The notes beneath the pieces were generated by a model that did no database searches, was not told the DNA's origin, and saw nothing but the letters and a program-made list of their open reading frames with translations. Both the position numbers and the translations under genes were made by a program. DNA of 64,000 nucleotides from Isoetes taiwanensis (Eukaryota > Streptophyta > Lycopodiopsida > Isoetales > Isoetaceae), in contig JAJEKV010000060.1 in NCBI GenBank assembly GCA_021234155.1, positions 6,780,323-6,844,322 of the forward strand, in the 5' to 3' direction. Of this stretch, positions 36,600-48,750 are shown piece by piece; positions within the stretch are counted from its first letter, which is position 1; every line of letters starts with the position of its first letter.

Positions 36600-38240
36600 T
36601 GTCAACATTAGTTATTTTAAGATGCCCTTCAAGGTTACTCCTCCCCCGGCTAAAGTTAATAGCATTGATCCTAATAAGGAAAAAGCCCCTATCCAGCCTT
36701 CCCCTATGAAGAAGGCCTGAGTGCAGAAAAAGAGAGTTACTATCAAAGACATCAAGGATGATTATAATTCAGGGGCGGGCAACTCCAAATATAACATTGC
36801 CACAGATCTGTCCTTAGTGGTCAAGCCTCTTATGATCAGCATTTTCAATTCTACCATTGACAACATTGGGATGACTGATGAAACTGGACAGAAAAATGTT
36901 GAGAACATTCATGAAGCCATGGTCTCCTGTAATAATGATGGTGATTTCTGGGATATCTTTTAGTATGACAGTGATTACTCCAGTACTTTTGAGCTTGGAT
37001 ATTTGGAATATGTTACATAAGCTAAATTGGAGAAAGAAGAAGAAGACAAAAAAGAAGAAGAAAGGAAAAAAGGACTTCCTAAAGGGAATAAAAGTAAAAA
37101 AACAAACCTTAACCAGCCAGAAGAAGTTCAAGGGTTCATAAAAACAAAAACTCATTTTTATGGATATTAATCAGAGGTGTCTCTCTTGGAACCTCCAAGG
37201 GATTAATTCTAGTGGCAAATGTGATAGATTTAAAGTTTGCCTCCCATCAATTTTGATGTTGTGTTCTTCCAAAAACATAAGTTGCATGATGATGATTTTG
37301 AAAGGAATATTTCTCACTCTTTTCCTCCTAATTTTAGGCTGTGGGCCATCAAGGCAAATAACAGTTATGCAACTATCTCTATAGCTTGTAGGGATAGTTT
37401 AAATATCTCAACATCCAGATGATGCATGGAAGCAATGGCAGATGGTCAAATTCTCCATGGAGATTTGGGTAGCATTAGATTTGCTTTAGTTAATATATAT
37501 GCTCCTAATCAGCCATGTGATAGATGTGCTTTTTGGAATACTGTGAGAAATAGTTTAAATAACATCCGTTATGATGAATGTCCGGTTGCTGGTGATTTTA
37601 ACAGGGTCACCCATGATATTATGAGGAACATCAACTTCAAGCCTCTTCTTGATCAAACCTCAATTCCTGGACCCACTTGATTTCCATGCATAATCTCAAG
37701 TTAGCTAGAACGTAGCCTAACTCTTTTAGCTGGTTCAATCAAATGATTGAGGGTCGTATTCATTGTCTTCATGACAGATTCTATATCAGTGGGAATTTGT
37801 GGAATTATTTTGTAGGATCTCCAGCCTACATGGCTTTACCTTTTTTGACTCCTTGAGATCAGAAGCAACACTAGAAACATTAAGAGAAAACTCTTTCTTC
37901 AAGCTCAATACTTCTCTTCTTGACCATACTAATTTTCTTCATGAGTTTGAGCAGGTCAACAATAGCATTCCTAACCAACAACTCGGTTTGGTTGGATGGA
38001 TTGGTGGATCAGGATAGCAAAGATTATTAAAAATTGACTCAAGGTTTGGAGAAAGTAGATTCATTTGCAAAAATTCTCGAATTTTGAAGTTTTGAGACAT
38101 CAACTTTAGCACACCCCTCTAGATTAGTAGAACAACATCAAGATCCAAATTGAAAGGGAGGATATTAGTATTGCAAAAGGCTGGCAGCTCAAGGCCAAGA
38201 TCAAGGAGCTTAAAGAGGATGAAAGAAGTAACTCTTAGGT
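36600..38240 (+). pseudogene. LINE remnant: ORF1-like region and endonuclease
   Basis: From 37160 the frames read LSWNLQGINSSGKCDRFK, then after a frame change VFFQKHKL, then RFALVNIYAPN with PVAGDFNRVTHD (about 37465-37610). This is the order of the AP-endonuclease domain at the start of LINE ORF2 (N-terminal WN.QG, E-K/H-K, N-Y-A-P, G-D-F-N). A DRFYISGNLW segment near 37780 matches the end of that domain. The Lys/Glu-rich region at 36538-37140 may be the tail of ORF1. Multiple stops and frame changes show it is dead. Family not determined. Confidence 0.7.
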
Positions 38241-38349
38241 ATTTCTTCATTATAGCCAAATCTAGAACCAAGAGGAATCAGATCTATAATGTGCAGTGAA
38301 TGGCCCTAACATTTCTAACGACCTTGAATTAAAAAGGTTGCTAAAATAA

Positions 38350-40955
38350 ACTAAAACTTCTAGTACAATATCGGCCTGTTGCGGCTTGGCATTTTCGTAG
38401 AAGACAAGGAGATACAGTAGCCACGATGGTTGGAGGACATCGTAGTGAACCAACAGACCCTGATGCCTTTTTCCTATCTAAATCGGCCTGGGAGGAGCTT
38501 ATTACTATGGTTCGAGGGGTACAGGTAGAAGTTACATAGGTAAGAACTTTATTTGATAGAATTGCCCAGCTTCAAAGCATGGTAGAGGCTTTAACAGCAC
38601 GAGTTGAAGAATTGGAAAAGAAAGAACATATGGGAATCGGACCAGAAGCAAATTTAAAAGAAGAAGTGCAGACAATTTTGGAAGAAGAAAGAGAGAAACA
38701 GAAAAGGGCCTCCCGGGTTAGAATAATCGGCATTCCAGAGGGGAAAAAAGGATGTTAGGATGGTCACAAATAAATTTTGTGATGAACAGCTCCAGATTGA
38801 CAAATCATGCGTGCTGGACGCATGGAGAACAGGAAAAAAGATAGAAGGCAAACATAGACATATTTTAGTAAAATGTAGAGATGAATCAGCAAGAGTAGAA
38901 ATGCTCAAAGCAAGGCCAAATTTAAAGGGATCAGATTTCCGGGTGCGTGAAGATTTAAGTTGGCTCCAACTTGCAAACCGTCCTGCAGCATTGAAACAGG
39001 TTAAAGAAGCAAGAGAAGAAGGAAAGTGGGTTGTTTACAGAAATGGTCAGGTTATTATAAGAGATCGAAAGGAATAGGAATTCCCATGCAGGCAATTGGG
39101 GCCTGCCGCAATTAGCTTTGGATGCCTAAATGTTAGAGGTCCAAAAGGTTTAAACCATTATATTAACATGCTAGATAGTCGTCAGATGGTGCTGTAGAAA
39201 CATGGGAACATGAAATACACAGAATACCAAGTGTCAAGGGTTATAAAACTTTTTTAGTTTGGAACAGGAAACCAACACGGGGGAGACCATACGGGGGCAT
39301 AGCTTGTTATGTGCATGATAGTCTTCTCAAGTTTGCTAGCTTGGAGTGGGAGGATGTAGAAGATAAGAATTTTGTGGCAATCCGTATATGCTCTTCCACT
39401 ATAACAAGATAAAGATCTGATAGTAGTAGGATGTTACATTCCTCCAGTAGATCAAGAACAACAATTGGCAGCAATATTTAGACTTGGTTCTTTTGTATCC
39501 AGATGGACACTTGAATAGATAGCTAATCAAATTACTATTAACAAACAAATAATTGTACATATTGTAGAAAAGTTTGATTGAAGCCACTTTCATTGCATTA
39601 CTCTCCAGCCTTTGTAACTAAAAAATGTCCATATACTTGTTGTTGAAACTAAGACTTGAGCCAAGAGTTTGATTGGTGCATGTGGTATATAGCAAGAAAT
39701 CACTTATAATGCTTAGCGACCACCATTTCATCGCAACAACAATTCATTCCAAATCAAAGGGAAATGTTCTACCTCCTGAACCGTCAACATTGGACCTTCT
39801 AGCTTACAGCCTATAGGGAAACTTGCACAACTCTATGATCCTCACTGTGCACAAGCAGCACTTCTGGAGGAAGGTCTGGTGCTGGAAATCACAGCAGCAG
39901 ATGTGGTCTAGGGCTTACAAGGCAGGTGACCTGCACTGCCCATCCAATTATAGAATAATCATCGTCAATTTGGCATTTGCAAAACTGCTGGTAAACATCA
40001 CAGAGCAGAATTGTATGATTGGGCCCATCAGTTACACTTGTTCAAGATCTTAATGAAGCCCGTCCTTTGCAAAGTTGAAGTCTGGGGCCCTATGGTATCC
40101 CTCGCTACCTGGAATAACTTAGAGCAAGTGCAAAAATCCTTCTTATAGCATGGGCACTGGGAGTAAAGTCCATGGTCCCATATCAAATTCTATTACAGCA
40201 GACAGGTTTCTTGCCTCTTTAAAGGACAATGGCCACATCAGAAGGTGGTCGATATGGACGATGCTTGTCTCCCTCACGTGGCTTATACCATCTCAATGGG
40301 GCCGCATCGCCCTAACGCTTGCCGGAGAAAAAAGAGAGTTCGGTGGTTGGCCAAATAGAATGTGCAGGAGCATGGGTGCATACATGTGCAAATAGAGGCA
40401 GATTGCCATAACCTGAGGCAATATCTTGATACTTGCTTTCTCAGCAAGCTCAAGGATGTTAGCGCCCTTGAATAGGTCAAGATAGCACATTACCAGCGCC
40501 ATGTAAACCCAACATTGGAACGGGGCCCGCAATGCTATTTGTGTACTCATTTACCTATAAAAATGCGTAGACTTATTGGCTCGATTCGCACATCATCTCC
40601 AAATTGATTCGTCAGATGGATTGGAGAGCCATCCCAGGACAGGCTTTGTCAATGATGCCAAATGGGAGCCATCGATGATAAATGACATATCCTTCATAGC
40701 TATCCAATGTATAATCAAGTCTGAACACTCTATGATGAGTTGGTCAGGCCCAGCCAGCCACTACATGTGATATTGAGCATCGCTTCAGTACGGATGTTGG
40801 GATTATACCTTCAATAGGTCTTACTACCACAGTTTTTCCCTTGAAAACCCTTTGGGGCAGTGTTTTTTTAATCCAAACAGTAATAAGTCTGTGCTCTTTT
40901 TAGGTCCCATAGGACAATTGGTCTCCGTGGACAATAAAAACCATTCTATTCTAAC
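38350..40955 (+). mobile_element. LINE, family 1, near full length but internally deleted
   Basis: Order along the plus strand: ORF1 (38425-39077), endonuclease start (39100-39530), an early RT segment (KAGDLHCPSNYRIIIVNL, 39925-39985), then a jump to the connector (about 40050-40140), degraded C-terminal sequence, and a 3' UTR at 40825-40940 ending in a CCATTCTATTCTA tail (40941-40953). Comparison with the copy at 40965-42270 shows that most of RT, including YADD, is missing. This is the only copy here with a 5' half, so it shows what family 1 encoded. Confidence 0.7.
38425..39077 (+). pseudogene. LINE ORF1 protein with coiled coil and RRM-like domain
   Basis: About 218 codons with one in-frame stop (near 38537) and one frame change near 38745-38760. 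An N-terminal heptad-like region (LFDRIAQLQSMVEALTARVE, then LEKKE and a long Glu/Lys helix) is a coiled coil. RVRIIGIPEG opens an RRM-like fold and HRHILVKCRDESARVEMLKA is its second motif region. REDLSWLQLANRPAALKQVK and GKWVVYRNGQVIIRDRKE form the C-terminal domain. This coiled coil-RRM-CTD plan is that of L1-type ORF1 proteins in animals, which bind RNA as trimers. The ORF1 of flowering-plant L1 elements usually carries a CCHC knuckle instead, and none is seen here. The endonuclease frame follows after about 20 bases. Confidence 0.7.
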
Positions 40956-40964
40956 TTGTTTCAC

Positions 40965-42270
40965 ATCCATGCACATTACAAGCATTACTGTGCTTCATCT
41001 TCATGGTATAGATATAGCCCTAATCCAAATCGAGCACAAGCCCGATGAAATGCCATTCCCTCACTTACCAGGGGCAAGAGGTAGAGGTGGCTCCGACCTA
41101 CAAGTACTTGGGGATTGAGTCCTCAACTACCACCCATTGGGATGCGGCTATCAGGTTGCGGGTCACGGGGGGTTGGAAAGCACTATATGCCATGCAGAAC
41201 AACAACCACAAGGCAGAGTTATATGCCTGGGGCCACCAGTCACATTTGTTTCGGGCCTTGGTTGAGCCGGTCCTTTTGTATGGGGCAGAAGTGTGGGGTC
41301 CGGTGATATCCCTAAACACCTGGAATGACCTCGGCAGTGCGAAGGCCTTCTTGGCACGTGCCACGGGGTGAAGTCCACGATTCCGTACCGGATCCTACTC
41401 CAGGAGATAGGTTTTCTACCCCTTCAACGGGCTGCATTGGAACGCCATATCGTTTACTTCCAAAAGGTGGTCGCTATGGCTGATACACGCTTGCCCCACC
41501 TTGCTTTGGCCACGACGATGGGTCCCCAACGCCTGAAATCCTGCTGGAAAGACAAGCAAGCTCAGTGGTTCTCCGCGGGGGGTGTCGCGGACAAACAGAT
41601 CGTCCTAGTCGGGACAAAGAAAGATCGCGAGGCACTTAAAGCGTACCTAGATGCTACTTTCCTTCATGGCAAGCTCGGGATCTGAGAGGCTATGGCGCCG
41701 CGTTAAGGCGGCACACTATCAGCAGCAAGTCAATCCTAGGCTCACAAGAGGCCCACACCAGTACTTGTACATCCAGCTACCCATGAAGAAGCGCAGACTT
41801 ATAGCTTCCATTCGCACGGGTGCACATCGCCTCCGCATTGAAACATGGCGTTGGGCTCGGGAAGCATGAGAGCAAAGGCTTTGCCAGTGTTGCCACCAGG
41901 GCGCGATTGAGGATGAATGTCATGCCCTCCAGATCTGCCCAGCATTTGCCCATATCCGAGAGCGATATGTTCGATTACTAGTGCCTGGCCAGCCGTTGCA
42001 TCAGTTATTGACTACGGCGTTAGTGGATTTGTTGGGGTCATACCTCCAGGAGGTTATGGATGCACGGACTCGTTTGTGTCCTACGGGACGGTGTACAGTG
42101 TGCCAGCATGCTTATTACTGCTAAGGTTTTTCCCTCGAAAACCCTTCGGGGCGGGGGTTTTTTAATCCTGTCAGTAATATGCTTGCTGCTCTCTTTTTGT
42201 TTGGGTCCCATAGGCCAATTGGTCTCCGTGGACGCTAAAAACCTATTCTATTCTATTCTATTCTATTCTC
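40965..42270 (+). mobile_element. 5'-truncated LINE, family 1, with (TATTC)n tail
   Basis: Begins in the late RT region. From 41045, YKYLGIESS marks the thumb, followed by LLYGAEVWGPVISLNTWND (41270-41330), LQEIGFLPLQRAALERHIVY (about 41400-41460), and near 41750-41900 RTGAHRLRIETWRWAREA with the CQCC Cys/His tail. Frame changes occur near 41340 and 41690. The 3' UTR (42115-42235) has GCTAAGGTTTTTCCCTCG, then CCCATAGGCCAATTGGTC as a stem-loop, and GTGGACGCTAAAAACC. The tail is a clean TATTC array at 42243-42269. This is the best 3' end of the family in the window and lies directly after another copy in the same orientation. Confidence 0.88.
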
Positions 42271-42983
42271 TCTAAATAGATTCACCATAATCTTTGTCAT
42301 CCATTAGAGTGGTGCCCGATGATTCTCGATATATCTGTAGACATATTAATATTGTTGATATCTGAGTATACACCATCTTAAAGCATGGCGGACAATCCAA
42401 TTGCAGTATACCTGCAAATTTGGGATCAACAATGGAAAAAGAATGATGAGTGATCAATTTTGACTGGTGGGAGGCAAACTTACTTGGCATGCTATCTCTT
42501 CCTTTCTAAATAGTTGTAATACCCAACAATTTATAAGTGGATAGTCTCATGATCTTGCCAGTGCAACTTGACATAAGAATTATCGTTATCATAATGTCCT
42601 CATCAAATTCTAGGCAGTGGCATCTATGCATATGCATCCTACTATACATTGAAATAACAAACTGACAGGATACCTCCACATTGTCCTGATTAGACGAAAT
42701 TATTTTCTATAATCCCTGCAAATAACAATATAAACTAATTGGACATTGCCAAAGTCAAAGATGAATCTTAATTCAAGATGCATTTGCATTGGCTAGTAAA
42801 TATGTCAGGTACGCCATCTCAATTTGAAGGAAGATTGCAAAACTATGAAACATATCAAAGAGTAGATCATATGGCAAGGTTTGCAATGCAAGTCTATAAA
42901 TGTGATTTTGCATTATGCGCACTGCAATAAGAGACCAACTTTTTTAGGGAAAGGAAAAAACATTAAAGGTCTGAGCATCTTAC

Positions 42984-43165
42984 TTCGTCATCTGACCCTT
43001 TTATTGTAACACGATAGACTACAGTTACTACTTTGCTGTGAGGAGGAAATGTGATTCTTCGTACTTCACCACTCCAACATGCAAAGGGAGACGGAAGAAA
43101 GAAAGAGATGGAATAAGATTGTTGATATCTAATGTGAAATTCGTCTTGTAATACCGCAACCACAG
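42984..43165 (-). CDS. Exon-like minus-strand segment, unidentified
   Basis: Open and protein-like: SVVAVLQDEFHIRYQQSYSI, then CWSGEVRRITFPPHSKVVTV and VYRVTIKGSDDE, followed by a strong donor (GTAAGA). The alternating hydrophobic pattern suggests a beta-rich fold. The acceptor was not fixed. It is on the same strand as the EF-hand-like gene, about 14 kb upstream, and may belong to it if introns are very long. Otherwise it is a lone remnant. No family recognised. Confidence 0.4.
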
Positions 43166-43911
43166 ACCACAATGGTAATAATTTGTGCATCGTGTGGAGC
43201 CGCTTGCAATCTTAATATAATTTGCAATAAAAATATGCCAGGCATTTAATTTCTCCAGCTCTCTATACATAGATCTTATCCTCAGATTCCTAATGCTGTC
43301 AAATCATTACTGCCAACATGTTGTGGTACAACATAATTGCAAAAACTTGCCTATAGCAAAACCATAATAGCATCTTATGCATCAAAAAGGAAATGAGCTA
43401 ATACCATTATCAACCTTTTGTCTTCTTGCGAAAGTAATTCAACATATCCACTCCTTGATGGTATTGCATTAGGACATCTATGATTCATTAGTTTCTTAAG
43501 CAGACACTTTTTTCTCTTAGCAACCTTTTGGCACTACACATTAGTTCCTTCATTAACCCCCTTTATCATACAAGTGGTGCATTCATACATTAAAGCAAAG
43601 TGTTGATCATCATCTTTAATTTCCAAACTAGAATAGAAAATGCTCAGATCCTGAGGTTAGTGGCAAACATTATTTCTTAACTTGATCAGCATTTACTAAT
43701 GTGTTGAGATCTCAAGGTGGCAATAACTATAATTGTATTATTGCTTTTGGCTCATGCTAATGTTGTTGGAACCTGCCGTTTTGTTGTCTCTATAAAGGTT
43801 CTTAAGATGCATCACATGTCTAGATAGTGACAAAGGTATCATGCATTAAACTTGTAATCTGAGAAATTTCTCTCCAGTCTAAAACATTATAGGCCTTAAC
43901 TCCACTTACAG

Positions 43912-44735
43912 ACAAACAGGCAGGCAGGCAGGCAGGCAGATTATATGGATGGGTTTTTTATGTCCACGATAACCCAAGTGGGTTATGGGACAGGTACATG
44001 CAAAGTGCCGAAGCCTCGAATGAAACTTGGGAAATAAACCCATCCCAAAATATAATAAAAAATATATAAATAACAGATAATAACGCATGTAGAGTAGAGG
44101 TGGGTTATACAAAAACTGCCCACGAATCAGAGGGCCATTGATCTTTGATGATTGCCTGCCACCCTCTGTATGCTATCCATTTTCGTTGCAGATGTCCTCT
44201 CTCCATCTGCAAAGTTGTGCTGGAGTTAGATCCTCTTGGATGGAGAAGATGGTCCCTTTTAGATGATTGCCACACCTCAATATATGTAATCGGGAAATGG
44301 CACCTCTGAACTGGACTAGAAGGTGACGAGGATGCCCAGACCGTGTTGCTCCAACCCCATGTATCAAGATGATGCCATCCGCCTGGACGTGCATCACCTC
44401 GATAAAGAAATATACCGCCTCATCTATAGTAGGATAAACACTCGTCTACTCAGTGCCAACAATATTGTCCTCTCGCGGCATATCTATGTCAGGAGTGGGG
44501 GTGCATAACAACTCCTTAGTCAAAGTTTGAGTGGACATGTCTACCATGTTTACTCCATCTTCATCAGCAAGTATTGTGACAGGCTCTGGTGCTGAAACAT
44601 TATTGTTATCTACTGATTCTATCACAAGCTCCAAGAGCTGTATCCAGCTCCCCAATGGTAACTCGACAGAGGTCCCTGTAATAGTGGTGCTGGAATGGAT
44701 CATCTGAAGCCTTGGAAGAGTTGCCAGTAGCAAGC
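43912..44735 (-). mobile_element. ORF1-only LINE derivative (half-LINE)
   Basis: On the minus strand an ORF1-like frame (44733-44173, with a frame change near 44450) ends with the SRLHILRCGNHLKGT and QEDLTP region plus basic residues. It is followed, with no endonuclease or RT between, by a 3' end: CCCATAACCCACTTGGGTT as an 8-bp stem-loop (43966-43987), CGTGGACATAAAAAACCC, then a CCTG-unit tail (43918-43940). The layout matches the LINE 3' ends elsewhere here but omits ORF2. It is reminiscent of HAL1 half-elements in mammals. It would need ORF2 protein from a full LINE. Confidence 0.6.
43915..43941. repeat. (GGCA)n microsatellite
   Basis: About six GGCA units in plus orientation, the tail of the minus-strand half-LINE. 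Confidence 0.95.
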
Positions 44736-44739
44736 ACTA

Positions 44740-45655
44740 AATTTGAGCATCAAGATTATCCAGATTATCCATATCTGTGTTTGGAGCTATCTTTACATAT
44801 TTTTTGCCGGTGTAGATCGCTGGGGTCCAAAAATGGGCATCATAAGGAGATATGATTCAATGTCGGGGTCGTAAGGTTTTTCAGAGGTCTTCATTAGAGT
44901 TCTTACCGTATTCTTGGCTTTGCGGGTCTCCATTGCCATGCGCAGGATTTCACGAGTCGTGCTAAATGTCTTTGGCTATGTTGTACTGGCTTAAAGCATA
45001 ATGGAGGGACTGCTGGAAATAAAATAGTGCACAAAAAACAGAATAGGTGGGCAAGAAATAGAATAGGTAGGCAAGAAACATGATAGAGATGGGCAAACAA
45101 CAAACTAGATGGGCCAATACCTTTGTAGTAGCAAGATCTAGGAGATGGGCAAACAAAATCAATCTATCAAGCCCTAATACAAAAGATTTGGGCAAAATAT
45201 ATGAAAATCAAATTGTAAAACAATTGTATTGATGAGCTGATGGAATGTAAAACCCTATCGAACTCTGCCGAAAAATTATTATTTTTTGACATAGATGCAT
45301 GACCATATTATACACCATTAGAAAGAACTCGAAGAGAGCTTTCCAATGCAAAAAATCTCACTTGAAACAGAGGTCTTAGTGACCAGGAAATAACAAACAA
45401 CTAGCAAAGTGCATACCTGGCATATAAAAACTGAGCATTCGATTTGCATGGTACTTGTTCGATTGAGCATCCTTCATGGCTTGAGGGCCGGTTAGACAAT
45501 ATGAACAATGACGCTCACGCAGCAATAGGCATGACCAGAAAAATACTGGCACTACCAAGTTTGGGACAACTTTTTGAATATTCCAGGCATATACTATAGG
45601 CTTAGAATATGCTAAAAACCCTTTGGTTGAAAACTTTTAGGGCTGTAACATTCCT
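44740..45655. other. No gene seen between half-LINE and eL30
   Basis: Short frames only. The 66- and 77-codon minus-strand frames near 44903-45195 share a locally repeated GGGCAA/GAAATAGAATAGGT segment (45040-45130) and look like simple repeat translation. No splice-supported exon was found. Confidence 0.5.
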
Positions 45656-45664
45656 TCCTATTTA

Positions 45665-45690
45665 TTTTAGGGTTTCGTGTTTTAGGGTTT
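45665..45690 (+). promoter_or_regulatory. Two telo-box motifs upstream of eL30
   Basis: TTTTAGGGTTT occurs at 45665-45675 and TTTAGGGTTT at 45681-45690, 54-80 bases before the ATG. The AAACCCTA telo box is a known element in plant promoters and leaders of ribosomal protein genes, usually together with TGGGCC/T site II motifs, which I do not see here. Confidence 0.7.
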
Positions 45691-45743
45691 GCTGATTAGG
45701 GTGAAGCAGTGGTGTCGCAGAGTTCGCCTGAGGCGGGAGAGAG

Positions 45744-46438
45744 ATGGCTCCAGCCAAGAAGACGGTATGTCTTTCTGCCGTGAAATTCTTGCCTCATCAC
45801 TTGTTTACACAATCCTGTTTTTGTTTTGCAGAAGAAGGCGACTGAGAGCATCAATAACAGACTTGCCCTTGTTATGAAAAGTGGGAAATTTACCCTGGGT
45901 TACAAGACCACCTTGAAGGCTCTACGCAGTGGCAAAGGTGCGTGCTTTTGTTTTGTAGCTTCTAGGACTTTAAAGTATTCTATTTTCTTGTAGAAGTAGA
46001 AAAATCTTGTACTTTCTTTTGAGCTTTTTGTTAACGCTGCGGTATACTCTGCTTAATATGAGCTTTGTACTTGCAGGGAAGCTTGTCATCATATCTAGTA
46101 ACACACCGCATCTAAGGAAGTCAGAAATTGAGTATTATGCTATGTTATCAAAGACAAATGTGCACCATTATAGCGGAAGTAAGTAACAAATTTATGAATG
46201 CTGTTATAGTTTTTGGATTGTTTTGTGCAAGGTTCAGTAAAATCTTTTCTTGGCAGACAATGTGGATCTTGGAACAGCTTGTGGAAAGTACTATCGTGTT
46301 AGCGTTTTAACGATAACAGACCCAGGTAGGATTCTTTTCCAAAGCATACGATTTTCTTTTGAAATACCAATACACATTTGTTTCTGTTGGAAAACTTTTT
46401 CAGGTGATTCTGATATCATTAGGTCTATGGTCGAATGA
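45744..46438 (+). CDS. RPL30: 60S ribosomal protein eL30 (L30e), five exons
   Basis: Exons: 45744-45764, 45832-45937, 46077-46178, 46257-46325, 46404-46438, all GT-AG and in phase, 333 nt in total for 110 residues. The protein starts [15 protein letters not shown], continues [20 protein letters not shown], then [20 protein letters not shown], then [20 protein letters not shown] and [20 protein letters not shown], ending IIRSMVE. This is the full eL30 sequence pattern at the usual length (about 110-115). It sits on the large subunit near the intersubunit face. The first exon holds only seven codons. Two telo boxes lie upstream. No defects; this looks like a working gene. Confidence 0.97.
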
Positions 46439-46439
46439 C

Positions 46440-48520
46440 GAGGTTATTTGCTTTTGGCATAAAACTAGATTAGTTGCATCCAGGTGCATGGAAAGCACAA
46501 ATCAAGAGATCGTTTGTATTATCCATATTATCAATTTTACCAGAATGTGACCCTTTCTGAGCATCTTTTACAGCTGGTGTCTAGCTTGTTTATATTTATT
46601 GGACATTTTGGAGATTTCTTCTGTGTTAGCTTCTTTAGTTCTTCCTTACATTTGAATGGTAGTTTCATAAATTCCAAGGCAGTACTTATATTGGTGCTCA
46701 ATTGAGTGTTCTGGTATTAGATCTGAATGATCTCTATAAATTCATTTCATGTGAAATGGTAAGGACATTGATTCTCAGTTATTTTGAAATAATGGGAACA
46801 GGAGCACATCTAACATAAAAATCTGGGGGCATGATTACATAATGATATTCGCTTTTTAGTGTGTCAACTGTCAAGGAGTAAAATCATCTTCACTCAAAGT
46901 TTTCTCACTATTTGCACCGGATTGAAATCTTGTGAGGAGTTACCAACGAAAGAATTACTGGCTAACAAGGATGATGAATCAGAAGCAGCTCAAAACCAAA
47001 ACGACGTAAAGCTGAACCAGATTTTGCAGATGATACTGACTTTAAAATGTTGTCTACGAAGGCCTGTTTCACCAGTTCCTCGTAGATGATATCCATGATC
47101 TGCAGTGTAGATGCTCTGTTTGAGATCCAGAGTTGCTAAACAAAAATGGATAAACATGGCATGTGCAAAGTTCTCTGCCATGGCCTGGCGTAGCAGCATA
47201 CCCTTATTACATCTTTAGGTTCACTATATTGGCTACCTTCCATTTAGAACATAATTTGATAGAAGTAGAGAGTAGTTATTTGTGCAGAAGATTGCAAGTC
47301 TCAGTGCATATGAACTCTTAGTCACACGCCTAGCGTGAACTCTAATTCTGCTCAGGTTGATGCGGTGCCACACATGCCTGATGCGCATTCCACTGAAGTT
47401 CCTCCTGTGTCAGTAGGAGATTTTGTGCCCTCCCCTATGCATTTCTTTGAGCTTCGTGAAGGTCTGGAAATTTGTTGCCATAAGCCCTTAATCATATAGT
47501 GAGCCTTGAACTTGAGAATGCTTAGATGATAATTAGATTGCAAAGCTCAAGCGCACTTTGGTTGATCTTCTGCAGGAAGCTCAAAACCCAATAGCCCCAC
47601 AACATAATTTGCCGTCTACTGTGCCTACATCTTTTGTGCCAGCATATGATGCGATGAAGAATAGACCAGAGTTTTCTAAAATGTATTTGGATGTATGAAT
47701 GGAGTGATGATGAGTGTGGAACTAACATGTTTTGTAAAACTTCTGTTATATAAATGGTCTGGTCTGCAGGCCGTAATTTTGTAAATATTAAAGAAAAATG
47801 CTCTTTCATCTTAATCAAGAAGCAGCTCTTAGCATATCAGTGTCTTTCTTATGAATGAAGGAATGCAACTTAATCTATTCTTGTTGAAGCAATTTAGGGG
47901 CCATGAAACAAAGGTTCCGACGCTTTCTCCGGTGGTGTCTCCTCCAGAACGCCTTTTGGGTATTAAAATGGTAAGTAGTTATTAAAAATACACGATCTAT
48001 TCCCAATGGAACTCCATGGCATACTGCTTCCGCATTTATCAATTTTACTCTCCGTTTCAAATTTATCATTAGCATATAACATTCCTCTCCAACGCTGTTG
48101 AATCCGGTAAGATGATGAGATTGGATAGCAGCATCAGTTCTGGGATTAGTGGAGCAGCAAAACTTACTGGAATTTGCACGACATTGCTGAGGCACAAGGT
48201 TGCTCCGAGTTTTTGCTATCGTTTTTTCCAGTTCTTGGGGTCAGTGGTCGAAAAGCAAGAAAGGCTCGAAGAAAGATTATATTGAATTTTTAAACCACCC
48301 AATGAAATTGTACTGCATTTTAGCGATTGATTTGATTTCTTACAATGATTGCACAGGTCGTTACACACTTAACCGCTAGTTCAATTGTATGCCATCCCTC
48401 ACTCGAAATCGTGAAAATTCGAGCCGTCGATCTCAAGTAGATCCGCGACCTAAACCTAACCGCCAGCATTACGCTATATCTTTTGGGCCGTCGATAGAAA
48501 TTAAATCCTACCGTCGATCC
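46440..48520 (+). other. Possible decayed plus-strand gene, exon-like pieces
   Basis: Three segments read like protein: about 46930-47088 (ELPTKELLANKDDESEAAQN), about 47355-47465 (VDAVPHMPDAHSTEVPPVSV, GDFVPSPMHFFEL) and 47540-47698 (LKRTLVDLLQEAQNPIAPQH, ending NRPEFSKMYLDV and a stop). A fourth, KVPTLSPVVSPPERLLGIKM at about 47905-47970, has a donor after it. I cannot join them in phase or name a family. They may be a decayed or retro-derived gene downstream of eL30. Confidence 0.35.
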
Positions 48521-48530
48521 GTGAGCAAAA

Positions 48531-48715
48531 TCTATATAACATTTTGAGAACTTTTGTGTTTTTTGTTCACAGATATTCAACTTCTGGCACTTGTATTTCC
48601 TCGGAGGCGCTTCAAGAGCCAAAAGCTTCTTCAAACCCAGACATTGCAAAAATGGCACCCAAAGCTCGCTCTGCTCCTAATTCCAATCGAGCTACATGAG
48701 AAAGCGATAAAGGTG
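48531..48715 (+). other. TATA box, leader and first exon remnant at the element border
   Basis: CTATATAAC near 48531 has TATA-box form. About 120 bases on, at 48652, ATGGCACCCAAAGCTCGC opens MAPKARSAPNSNRA with a good start context, then a stop after 15 codons and a strong donor AAAG|GTGAGT near 48713. It may be the first exon (or leader) of a gene whose intron received the large DNA element starting at 48751. The rest of such a gene was not recognised right of 61632. Confidence 0.35.
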
Positions 48716-48750
48716 AGTATCTTCTGTGCGTATAAATGTGTAAATGTCTC

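Noticed and set aside
37425-37680. 84-codon ORF as an independent gene
   Set aside because: It is the endonuclease segment (NIYAPN, AGDFN) of a broken LINE ORF2, not a host gene.
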